Below are positions 29,901 to 42,700 of a DNA stretch of 64,000 nt, piece by piece (the stretch's first letter is position 1; each line of letters begins with the position of its first letter). The notes beneath the pieces were generated by a model. It was given only the letters and a program-made list of their open reading frames with translations, was not told the DNA's origin and made no database searches. Source of the stretch: Romanomermis culicivorax (Eukaryota > Nematoda > Enoplea > Mermithida > Mermithidae); the NCBI GenBank assembly GCA_963922205.1, contig CAWUHX010000124.1, forward strand, positions 1 through 64,000, given 5' to 3'. The position numbers were made by a program, and so were the translations under genes.

Positions 29901-31279
29901 AAGAGTATATAATAGAGCAATGGAAATTTGCGAGCATACTGAACTAACCTTTAACAATTTTTCGAGTGAAAAATTTTACAGTAAGAGCTCTATGTAAGCG
30001 ATTTTGACGACGATACAGATTTGTGTCACTTTTCTATTTGGAAGCATTTTATAAAAAACAGACTGTATGCATTAGTTTCAAATACATGCTAGCTTGAATC
30101 TAAAATGACACTGTACAAAAGGATAAGGGCTCTAAGCTGCTCCTTTCAATCCCATGATAATTATACTAACCACTAACTTCAGAATGCACTTAACCAGATG
30201 ATTTTGTGTTGTGATCAGGATGAAAACTGACTGAATTCATCTTATAGATCACTGGACTTTAAAAGAATTCTGGCATTTAGTTCCTGAGAATTTATCTGTT
30301 TTATCTGATTCTCGGAAGTAGAAGAACTCGAACACAATTAAAATTTTTCCAATTTACGAGAAAGTGTGACATTCGCCATTTTTTGCTTTGCTTATGTGTA
30401 TAGTTATTTTTATATAGCACATCTCAATGTAGTTTTGAACTTTCGAAAATGAGGAAGTTTCTTATTTTTATTGTCTCGTGGACAAAAATCTTAAGGACAC
30501 CTTGTATACCTTTGAACTATCATACTGCATTTATTTCGAAACGATCGATACAGCGAGATAGAAGCGTTCCCACTCAAGATTACGGAAGACTCATTGACTC
30601 TATTCAGTATATTTTTCCTTCATGAATCAGATTTCTTGATGATTATCTTTTTTTCAACACCTCCAAATGCCGAAATTTTGACCGCTGCATCTGTCTTTTC
30701 AAGATAAATGGAGTATAGAGGTGCAATTCTGAACTCCTGGACAACGAGTGACTGCACTGAAGCAATGAACCCCTGGGCCTCTCTGGAAACAACCCAAAAA
30801 GCGTAATTTCAATAGAAAGAAACATACGTAAAAAATTTGTTATCCTAAATTTCTGCATAAAATCCTTTGGCCCGATGTGATACGCTAATTTCTTGCGAGC
30901 TAGTATGTGATTGATGACATTGAGGGAGGCGAGTTGACTTTCTCAGCTTACTTTTATGATCCTTTTTATGATTAGCGTTAAATTTCGAATGACCTTTCTT
31001 TGATTTTTTGGCAAGCGCAATCGTAAGAATCAGCACCACTTAAAAATTAAAAGTGGTTGAAAAACGGCGCGCGTAAAATTTTTATACTTGTTAATGTAGC
31101 TAGGAGAGAGTTATGGTTCCGATTATTGGCTCAAGTTATTCTAGTTGAAAAGGCTTTAAAGAGAACTACTGGTTTCCGTTTCTTATTAAACTTTTTTTGA
31201 CTATTTTTAGAAGAGTCAATAAATTTCGAGTGAAGTCACACATTTACATACTTGAAACAATAAGCCGCGTCAAATTCAT
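26907..31279 (-). CDS. Gene C: secreted Lys/His-rich cysteine-pair protein with acidic tail
   Basis: Exon 1 31252-31279 (28 nt) and exon 2 30952-31038 (87 nt) encode the signal peptide MNLTRLIVSMVLILTIALA, split by a phase-1 intron, then KKSKKGHSKFNANHKKDHK. The last exon, 26907-27637, reads a split codon, then TECFDGRC and a long tail rich in Asp, Glu, Ser and Thr (for example EDEESEGDEDEDSSTEATER-type stretches). The three exons join in frame to 281 residues. A possible extra exon at 28546-28627 has a good donor but does not fit the phase of exon 2. A GAC|GTAAGT donor-like site just before the stop leaves open a further 3' exon. The 3.3-kb intron contains two MITE-A copies and a MITE-B copy. 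No known family. Confidence 0.6.
29108..29334. mobile_element. MITE family A, copy 3
   Basis: The right terminal repeat, CTGCATCGATCATTTCAAAG, is well preserved; the left is CTATTTATTTTCAAATTATC. Internal CTCGTTGACTCCATTCAATA also occurs in copy 5. Confidence 0.65.
29818..30068. mobile_element. MITE family B, copy 5
   Basis: Left end ATCTTGTTTTTCTTGAAATG; right end GAAGCATTTTATAAAAAACA then GACTGTA. The interior is collinear with copy 1. Confidence 0.7.
30518..30718. mobile_element. MITE family A, copy 4
   Basis: The left end CTATCATACTGCATTTATTT and right end GATAAATGGAGTATAG are diverged relatives of the family A termini. Confidence 0.55.
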
Positions 31280-33087
31280 TTCCTGTAGAATGAAAAAATC
31301 ATGTGTAAGATAATGATGAAGAATTGTGATAAAGATAAAAAAAATCTTTGGCCTGAGCTGGACGTCCAGTAAATGAACTCTTTCTCATTTGGTAGGAAAG
31401 TCATGTAAAATTAAGCATATCAGATTTTCGATCCTACTCCTTCGCATGAGTCCAAATTACTCGTATTTGTGCTCCAGAAATGTGAAACATTATATAAATA
31501 TCATACACATGAACTTGTACATTGCTGCATTTTATCGGAAAATGCGTCGTTTCACATCTATTAGCATAATATTGTGAAAAATTGCACTTCATACTGCTTG
31601 CATAATTTTACTACTGAATGCGTGCCAATTGTTTTTCAATACTTGTGCTGCCCTTCTTTGGCAAAACTAAGGAAGTAGTGTGCAAAGTCAGTAAAAGGAG
31701 CAGGGAAGTCATGGAAAAACTGTAATTTTTTTGAAAACTGAAAACATTATTTCATTTTCAGTATGTAAATTTTATCGAACGTACTAAATTCAGGATTACT
31801 TCTACCACCCATTTGATAATCTATTAGTTTTTTTCAAGATTTCGAAATTTGATAGCCAAACATCATCAAATCGTGAAAGACGTAGAAACTGAGGTTTATC
31901 TGCGAATTTTGCGGATTATAAGTCGATGAGACTACAATTTATTTTCAGAAAATCAAGATCATTCATTGAAAACGATTCTTGTTCGAAGTAGTTGATTTGT
32001 CGCATTTGTCGGTTGTGCTACCCATGATCAATTTATTCTAGACCTATAGTCTGTTTTTTATGAAATGCTACTAAAATGAAAAAAGAGACAAATATTAGGT
32101 GACTCGAAAATCTTGTACTTGAAGTTTCTACTGTAGATTTTTTCACTCAACAAATTTCTAAGCGTTAGGTGTGTGTATGTGGTCACAAAACTTTAGTTCC
32201 ATATGACTCACGACTTGGCAGAAATGCTGAAAATATAAAATAGTACTTGCTTTTCAGATTCATTATTTGGAAGCATTCCATGAAAAACAGACTATACTAA
32301 CGTTCCGTAGACTAAATGAAACTGCCAAACTTTGCTAACGGAAGTGTCAATTCTCGCAAAAAATTTTTAGATAAAGCTTTTATCGATCGGAAAATTCGGA
32401 ATAATTAACAAGTTGGTCAATTGTGATTGCGTACAAAAGGAGTGCAAAAAATCTTTCTGATCCTTTCACGTCTCTATGCAAGAAAATTTGAGCATATTAC
32501 GCGAATTAATAGAGATAATGGTGAACTCTGAGAAACCGGTGAACGATGATTCGTTTGTTGAATTATAGTCTAAAATGCAATAAAATTGAATTAAATTTCA
32601 TGAAATTTTGACGTATCGGTCAATACTTTTTGCGCCTTAGTTCGCAAAAATCACATCCTTATGACTGTTACTGGCTCAGAAATAAAGGACATAATTCAAG
32701 TAAAATTTTTCGACCGTTCTTTATATATGTGTGAATTTAAACTTCCAAAATGGTGTGATAACAGCCAGGACATTGAATATGTGATTGATTCTTTTTATGT
32801 AACGCCATCAACCGTTTCATGAAAAAATTTATACTAAAATGATATTTTTGATTGCGACGGATCAGGATCTCTCACACCTTGATGAAAATCTGATCGTAGA
32901 CTGAAGAATAATTTTTTCAGCTTCAAGTTCCACCAAACTTTCGTGCATCGATTTTTGACAGAAGAATCTCTAGTGATAGACTGTTGGAAACTGCTATGAT
33001 CAATTTCTATTCGCTCAAAATGTAATTCTGTTCAAGAACAATTAACCAAATGTAAAATTTTGTTAATCTTTCGATGAATCTTGTGTT
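31280..33087. other. Intergenic region between genes C and D
   Basis: About 1.8 kb of AT-rich DNA. Apart from MITE-B copy 6 I see no gene, RNA or tandem repeat. Confidence 0.4.
32045..32296. mobile_element. MITE family B, copy 6
   Basis: TAGTCTGTTTTTTATGAAAT at the left and GAAGCATTCCATGAAAAACA at the right; the inversion is clear over about 28 bp. Confidence 0.75.
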
Positions 33088-35516
33088 TCACTCGTTGACT
33101 TTCGTTCCATTTATTGTTGCATTTGTTGCCGTTTCCATTTCGTCCCCATCAATCGTAGTTTCTGAAGTATCTTCGTCTTCTTCTTCTGGTGCAATGGTGG
33201 TCGACGGTGATTCTACTCCAGCCTCGTTCTTGGCTTCTTCGCCTTCTTTTTTGTCTTTCTTGAAACCTTTTTTGATCAATGACATGGGAAACATTCCTTT
33301 GCCGGATGATTCATCATTTTCGGAATCTCCGGAATTCGAAGTCTTGCTCGATAGCATACTTTTTATTTTCTGGAACTTTCCGCCCCCCGGCTTTTCTACG
33401 TCAGGCGCCTCACCTCCTGGTGCCATGTTTTCATATTGATCTTCGTGGTGATCCGGGACTTTTTGTTTAAAAGTTTCGGCTGATTCCGATTCCTCGGTCC
33501 CCTGTTTTTCTAAATGACATTCGTGACCGTTACACTTCGTTTCTTAAATAAAAGGAAACAATGCGACTGTGGAAAATGGCCAAGAGATTAGTTCAACATT
33601 TTTTTTCGGGCCACTATGTAGTTACCTGTTTCTGCGAACTAACTACAGAGTCACACTAAAAATGGTCCTCCTAAAAAGTTTGTGAACCTTACCCGTCTAA
33701 GCAACAGGCATGCCCAAAAAAATGGTGTCCTAAAAGGTGGAATTCTCCCCGGAAACAATAATTTAGCTCACGGTTATTGAAACAGCTCATGATTATCAAA
33801 ATTAACAATAGTAACAAAGAAGCTAGGCGTTGATTGTTTAGTCTGTTCAGTTTTTGATAGTAGTAAAACACTCTTGTAGTAAGCTTACATTGCCATATGC
33901 TGTTGATTACTTAATTTTTTTTAGAAATATGAAGTAAAAATTGACACAAAAAAGTAGTGGCTTACCATGAATGAGTTCAGTTGATGATATGCAGGATTTA
34001 GATGTGGAATTTTAGAGTAGACAAATGCTGTTTGATGAACAATCGAATACTAACTTGACTATAGCCGAAGTACTAGAGGTCTTTTAGGGGAATTTCCACC
34101 TTTTTTCAGGTCCAGAGACATCTGACGGGTAGCCTTGAATCCAGGCTCAATAAATCGAAATTTAGTCCTGAGTATAGCCTATATCTAGCTTAAAACCGTA
34201 TAAGTGTCGTGAAAATTCTTAAAATTATGGTTAGTTTTGATGAACTCGATGCATAAATTGTATCGGATGCTACGAGGAAGGCTAATTTCAGCTTACTCAT
34301 CTCGGAACTCGGCTTTTCTTCGTGAGGCAGTGAAGTGGAGTGATCGTGCTTTATGTGTTCATGCTTACCAGACGTCGAAGTCGCTGAAAAAATGCAAACG
34401 TAAGAATGCATTTTCTAATTAACTCTTTAACAAAATGATTGGCATGTGCAATTTTTGGAAAATAAGAATTCTTCCGGCCAGGTGAGCTGTGTGAATTTCT
34501 ATAATCACATTCTGCTCACTTCACTCACCTGCTTCAGTACTTAGCTTTTCGTTATGAGGAGATAAAGTAGCTTGTTTTTCGAGCGTTGACACCGCTGAAA
34601 AGAAGAAAGTGGAATACGATATCTCTCTACGTAGTAATAATGGGAAATTTTGGGTATGTTCGAATTTTTCGTGTCCGTGACCAATGGACAGGATACAAGA
34701 TTTACGAAAGATCGAACAAAACTTTGAACCCGATGGCTCTGTGAAAAATGGGACGACACGTTTCAAGGGGAATTTTTGAACAAGCCTCGAGATGATCTAT
34801 TGAGCAGTATCAAGTAGATAATAAAGTATTGCCGATTCCCTGAACAGGGTGGCCTAAATCATTTATGATTGAAAAAATGTTTTGGTGCGCCGTAATGAAC
34901 ATACAAGGAATAAAAAATTACACAAATATACTCGTATTATTTTTTTGATTTGTCCATACTTTTCTCTTCATGTTCTCCTTGCAAAAAATTTTCACATCAG
35001 ACTTATGGATGAGATTAAAATCCACTGTTAACATGTCAGCACAACGGCATGCGTCTTTTCTTGAAAAGACTGAAAAACGGGAATGGCGAATGAAATTTTC
35101 TATGAAAAGTAGACTTTTTCGAGTTAAAAATGAAAAAGATTCATGCAGTAGTCATCATTTTCCTCCAAGAGTTGCAATGAATATATGCAATTATAATTTT
35201 TTCGAACGCTATACTTACCGAGCGTACTTCTTTTTGTTCTACGATGAGACTCATGATGGTGAGCAGATTGATCATGATGATGAAGATTATGAGGACGACC
35301 TGAGTGATGTTGTTTGGATTTCTTGGCCACCGCTGTCATCGGGACCAGTGCTGCTGAAAGGAATCTGGCAAAGAATTTCAAGACTAATTCTAAAACAATC
35401 GAATGTGCCGCAAAAAGTTTTTTTTATTCAATGTTTTTGCGGTGAGACGATGAGTTGAAGCCAAAGTCTGTGCAGTTTGACTACTTACCAAACATAAGGA
35501 GGTAAATTGGATTCAT
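33088..35516 (-). CDS. Gene D: secreted His-rich cysteine-pair protein, five exons
   Basis: Exons 35489-35516 (28 nt), 35219-35353, 34529-34594, 34297-34383 and 33088-33542 all join at phase 1 in one open frame of 256 residues. The signal peptide MNPIYLLMFAALVPMTAVA is followed by KKSKQHHSG, a His-rich stretch (HHHDQSAHHHESH) and a dibasic RRTKRS site that could be cut by a furin-type protease. Next come two small modules of about 22 and 29 residues. The last exon gives TKCNGHEC, a Lys/Asp region and an acidic tail with two N-x-T sites. Exon 4 has an alternative phase-1 donor at 34369 that would shorten it to a 15-nt microexon. The His run might bind metal, which is only an inference. No known family. 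Confidence 0.7.
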
Positions 35517-36898
<1,382 letters not shown>

Positions 36899-39252
36899 TC
36901 AGTCCTTTTTTCTTGAACTGCTGACCTTTTCGTCCGTTTCCGATTTCGGAAGCAATTCGCTCAAACCTTCGATCGCTTCACCCAAACCTATCTTCTCTTT
37001 TTCCGAATCACCTTTGTCCTTGATCGGAAGGCTTTCTTCCTTATTCGGTGCTGCTAAGATGTTAAAAAATGCCAGCTTTTCTACGGTATAAGATCATGAA
37101 GATCATGTATCAAACTTCAAATTTTTTGTTTCACTATGATACACTAGAATGGTTGATTGATGACAGTGATCTATCATCTTGAACACCTGATCTTGACCAT
37201 CTGCTCAAGTGTTTGTACGTAACACATTGACAGTGAATTCCAATGTTGATCAATACCGTTTGTTCTCAGCAGTATTTAATGGTCAAATGTGCTATTCCAC
37301 AGATATCAAACATGCTTAAATTTTTTGTATCGATCACCAAACTTATCATGTAGCTCAAATTTCAACACCAATACCACGAACGTCATTCAAAGCCTGATCT
37401 TTGGAGACTTTATTCATAGAAAGTTTGATTCCAAATTAAGATATCTATTGGAGACTGACGTGTTCACGAAAATTTTGCATTTTAGTCAAATTTGATCTGA
37501 ATTCAAAAGCATCAAAAGCAAAAACCATAGGTATGACCAAGTTTTCGGATCATTCAATGAAATGAATGACTAAAACATAATGATGTTTATATGTCTTCTT
37601 CATTTTTCACAAATAGGTGCAAAAAATGAAGTAGAAGTTGATAGCTAGATTAATATTTACCGTAGAAATGAACCGCAACTGCGTTAAAAACTAAACTTGA
37701 ACATTATAGTTTGACAAGCGTCAGTAATGTATTTTCTTGAAGATAAAGACTTTCGAGAGCAGGTTTTAATATACGTCTTTTAAATTTTTTAAAATCTATC
37801 AATTTTTATTTATTTTTTTAAAATTTATTTTAATTAATTTTGATAAATAAAAAGTTTTTGAAATTTTTTCAAAATCAATAAAGTCTATCTATTGATGCGA
37901 TCTGATTTCGATACAAAAATGGTTTTTATTTTATCAACGGATGTCAAGTTTTTCTTTTGTTTAAAAAACTCAGATCGAAATTCAATTCTGTTTCTGAATG
38001 CGGAATTACATGATCTGAATTGTTAAAAACCTTCGCACCAATTTCTTTAGATCAATTAATTTCTGTAAAAATCAGGATTTTCGGAAGAATTTTTCTATAA
38101 ATTTATTGAAGACAGCATCAGATTTGAAGATTATGCCAGCTTACCATTTTCATTGGTTTTGTCTGCTACTGCTGGAAAAAAAACAACGTGTGAAATATTG
38201 AATTAGGCGCGGAGTTTTACAGAACCTACTGAAACTCACCTTTTTTGTTCGTTTTGCTTGACACTGCTGCGAAAAACAAAGTGTTCGAAATCTCGAAAGT
38301 GGGAAATCCTACTCAGTTTACCTTTTCCTTCGCTTTTATCGGACACTGCTAAAAGGAGAGCGAAATCTATGAAATGTGTTAATTAAAGAGATCATGTCCA
38401 ACTAACCCTTTTTCTTTCTTTTGCCATGTCTTTCCGAATGCTGACCGCGATTCTTAGCTTGCGGTTTATTTACGTGAGAATGATCTTTGACACGACTCTT
38501 AGGTCTAACCTTCGCCTCGGCAAGCAGACTCACTTGTATTGTTACCGCTAAAGTGTTGTGAATAGTTGTCATGTGTACAAGAACATACCGACAAAGGGAA
38601 CTCGAATCACAACTCGTAATTTTACTTTTGAGTATTTTTCACTCTGAACACGAGTGTTCGATGTTATTCAGTATGGAGTCAGTTTATGTCCGTAAATGTC
38701 AAGAGTCGAAAACAAGTACTTTTTCATATTTTTACCATATCCTACTGAACCATATGTCGCATAGAACTAGACGCTTGTTTTTTGTCATTGTTCAATTTAT
38801 AAGCATTTTATAAAAATCAGATTGTAGGTAATGTGCCAAAGCTATTTCTACAGGCTCCGCCTAATCTTCACATATTAATCTTAAAGATTATCAGGAATTT
38901 AACCATATACATACAAAATTGATCAACTTCGAATCCTCTGAAAAACGTCTATCTGAATCTCCAAACAAAAAGGCAAACTTGATCCAAAATCGCTGCTTGG
39001 AAAAAATTGAGTGTATGGTCGAAACTTCCTTATATGTTTTTCCTCGGATAAACTAAATAAACGATTGCAGCCATAGAAAGATCAAGTTTGCCAGGCTCGC
39101 CATTTTTCGGACAAGAAATTTCAAACTAATGGTTGATTTTTGTAAAAATTCACTCTGAATGCAGCGCCAATTTGTTACTTATACGAGTACTATTCTGATA
39201 GAAAATGTGAAATGAGTCACATACCAAATAAAACGAACCAGATAAAATTCAT
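36899..39252 (-). CDS. Gene E: secreted basic protein with three 27-nt microexons
   Basis: Six exons join at phase 1 in one frame of 134 residues: 39225-39252 (28 nt), 38407-38547, microexons 38322-38348, 38240-38266 and 38145-38171, and 36899-37053. The signal peptide MNFIWFVLFAVTIQVSLLAEA is split after residue 9. Exon 2 is strongly basic (DHSHVNKPQAKN, then HGKRKKK). The microexons encode AVSDKSEGK, AVSSKTNKK and AVADKTNEN, each beginning with a split Ala codon, so any of them can be skipped or added without a frameshift. The last exon, also starting with Ala, encodes a Lys/Glu-rich helix (KIGLGEAIEGLSELLPKSE). It lacks the cysteine pair of genes A-D. The gene starts 512 bp downstream of the ATPase stop codon. 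Function unknown. Confidence 0.75.
38755..38827. mobile_element. MITE family B, right-end fragment
   Basis: Only the right terminus, TAAGCATTTTATAAAAATCA then GATTGTAG, is recognisable. Confidence 0.4.
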
Positions 39253-39764
39253 CTTCGGATATTGATCGCAAGATTAGTCTGAAAAATCGAGAAACTGAAG
39301 TATCAAAAATTTCACAACTTTGGTCATGAATTCTCTAATGAGTCACAAAGTGATTATTACATCAGATAATATGCATGTGTGAATCCACAGTATACAGAAA
39401 TATGTTTTTTCAGGTAGCAGCGGGCATAAAAAGCAGTGACTATGGAATACACGGAACCGAAGCTAGAGTCATTAGCATATTTCATCAGCAAACACAATTT
39501 TAGCATAATAGTTCCTGTGTGGTAGAATAATGTGTTGTAAAAATATTGATGCTATGGATTTTGTGGGTTTATGCAGAGAATTATATTAAATCAAGACACT
39601 ATCATCATGTTTTCCTTGCGAAAAACCTCAAAAATTTGATTAGTTCTTATCAACCCAGTAACATTATAATACGCCATAAATATATACAAAATTCGAAAAT
39701 CCAAAACACATAATATACAGAAATTCATATCTTTTAAACCAACAGTGAACATTAGATAATTTTA

Positions 39765-42700
39765 TTAGAAATTCCATTCGTGTTCGACCCATGAACCCGG
39801 GTAACGTCGTATGAAATATTTTCTCGATTCGTCGAAGCAAAATGTGAAAATGGCGAAAGGCAACGCCGGCCACCACCACCAAAATCTGTGACAATGTGAA
39901 ATTTGCAACTGAGTAGAGGAAAATTCAAAATTTTACACATTGATGATTTGATGGGTTCTTCAAAATAACTTTTGCTCAAATGCCAATAACTTTGCAGAAA
40001 TCACAATTATGGAAAATCTCACTCACTTCAAACTTCGAAGTTTCAAAGCGTCGTCCAAGCCAGGGCAGGTTAATAGGAAAAATGCCAACACAGTTTCGAA
40101 AACAAGGCCAGAATTGAGCCACCAGTTCCTAAAAATTTGGGAACACCAAACACATAAAATAGTCTAAAAAGCATATCGACTAAAACATCGTGATCGGCAT
40201 ATAGCACCCTGACCAAGCATTGTTTTCCGACTAATTCCTCTTACATAAAACTTTTCATAAGTCAATTCCATAAAGTTGTGAAAAAATCTGTTGCATTAAA
40301 GGATTTATAAAACACTTTTGGATCCATAAGTGTTTTTTCCACACAAAAGGTTGTGACTTTTTCATAGAATTCAAGAAAGACTAATGTCTAGTAGAGGACT
40401 TTCAGCTTGCTACAATGCGTGCCTCCAAACAAAACAAGTTTCTCTCATAAGGTCAACAAGAGCGAAAATAAATTTGAGCATTATTTGTTTTATGAAATTT
40501 TAACATTATCACCTGAAAACCAAGTAATCAGGAAATCATATTATAGTAATTATACTGTAAATTAGTCATTCCTTTTTGATTTTCAGTCAAATTTGTGGGA
40601 TTTCAATATTTTCGATATTTCTTTATCGTTGAACCTGTACGCAAAACCACAAAAATTTGTGGTTCCAGTTTAGCCTACCGATCAGAGTGCGTGCAAATAA
40701 CATGAATCGAGACTTTTTTGACCTAACTGTAGGTGCATTGTCGCTTTATTCCTCCAGAGAATGAGGAAAAGACTGTCGAACATCTCCTGGACATATGTCT
40801 TCTGTGACCTGAGCGTATAGCCAATATGTCTCACCCCATTCCTTGTTGCACCAGAGAATTCCTTCTGGTCTTGCAAACAATAACGTTGGCCCACTGGATT
40901 ATGACGTTCGATACGAAGTAGGCCGACTGGACAGTTTGCTCTAGAAACTTACGTTGTACATAAGTCTAAAAAAACAGGTGAAAATTTGACACTATTATTT
41001 TTCCTGATTTTTATTTTTTCCTAAAATTAGAATATTCATGAATTATTCTCCATCTGTGACCCAATTTGAGTTGTCTTACTCTCACCGTAAGCATGTTTTA
41101 TCAACCTATGTGAAGTACATACAGTACTAGAGGAGGAAGTAGAGGAAAATTTCAAATTTGAGCGAGATCTTAACCCCCAATCCTCCTACGCCGATGTAGG
41201 ACCCCAACCATACATGCACATGGTGTTTTGGGGAGTCTGTACACCAGCAGGGTTTGATTGATCCCCCAGCAGATTCTTCCTGCGCAAGAAGATGATGAAT
41301 GAAAATGAGACAGAAAAGAAGAGAAAGATATCATAAGAATGGAAATGATGTTGTAGTTTAATGGTTTTTCTGAACAAAGCATGCATGATTCCAAAGAAGT
41401 AACATTAAAACCTAAAGCAGGCCAAGCGAATATTTTCTCATATTTGACTAATTTAGGTGTAAGAATTTGCCGATTGGATGTTAGAAAATCTTTCTTTTGA
41501 TAATCAAGAAAGGAAAAAATTCTATTCTACCCCCTGCCCTGACTGACCCCCAGCAGAATTTCCATGCTGTGCATGCATGATCCCAACTCCTGCACATACC
41601 CATTCTTGACCGTAACTGTCTTCCACGGCATTGATAGCAGCATTGTCCCAATCATCGCGAATTCCGAACAATATTCTTGGCCAAAAACCGCATTCGCCGA
41701 ATACAACAAAATACGTGAAATAAGACCCGATTGTTTCTATTATACCCATTTGGCCGTAAACGTAGGACAATAGCCTGCAATATGATGGAATGTGCCATGA
41801 CCATCGGAACTTTTGCATTTAAGACTGCGTTTTTTTCTCCAAACGGTCGCTACAGAATTTCCTACAAGATGATGCTCATGGAGCATTACAGTAGGGTAGG
41901 CCCTGAGATATCGTATGACAGTGAATTCTAGAAATGCGAATAGTAATTTTCCCGGGTAGGTCATATTGACAAATTGAGGTAAATAATAGTAAGTTCCTCT
42001 ATGCCTGATCTCGTCTACAAAGATAATATATATCATGTAATTATATTCAATCGACAGATCGTCAAGAGAACTTCAATACGAGTACTGTTCATAAAATAAA
42101 TCAAGTGTAATGATCCTTAAGTTGAACAACTCTAAATTTTGACAAAGTTCGAACATTTCAGGATGGGGACGACACGAGATCAGCTCATAAAGTAACTATC
42201 GAATTGCAATGAGGTCTACTCTGCATATTTCTGCATGTTTGTTACAATAGTGGTAGCAGAGAGCGGTTACAGGAGCAGTCAACCACGATTGACTATTTTT
42301 ATGCATATTCCAGTAAAGAATAATGAGAAAAGCGAATAATGTAATTCAGCTCGTCCTGGTTTATCAAATGAACTATAAAATCTTAAGTATTATAATTTTC
42401 ACCAGAAATCTTTAATGAGGCCATTTTTACAGGGTTTGGTGTAGAAATTTACAGGAACTGAAAAGTATGGTTTTCGAGTTGATTGTGACATTGATAAATA
42501 AAAAGTATCTCTTGACAAATTCACTTCAGCTTAGAAACTAAAAGTAAGATACGAGAGGATGCATAAAAAATTGGTTCATGATGTTATCGTGTGGTTAGTG
42601 ATGTCTTCTCAGATACATAACTAATACCAAAATTTTATCCACAACTGAATAAAGTCCCATTTGCCTTAAGATCAGTAAGTGAGATTTGAATACTATAACC

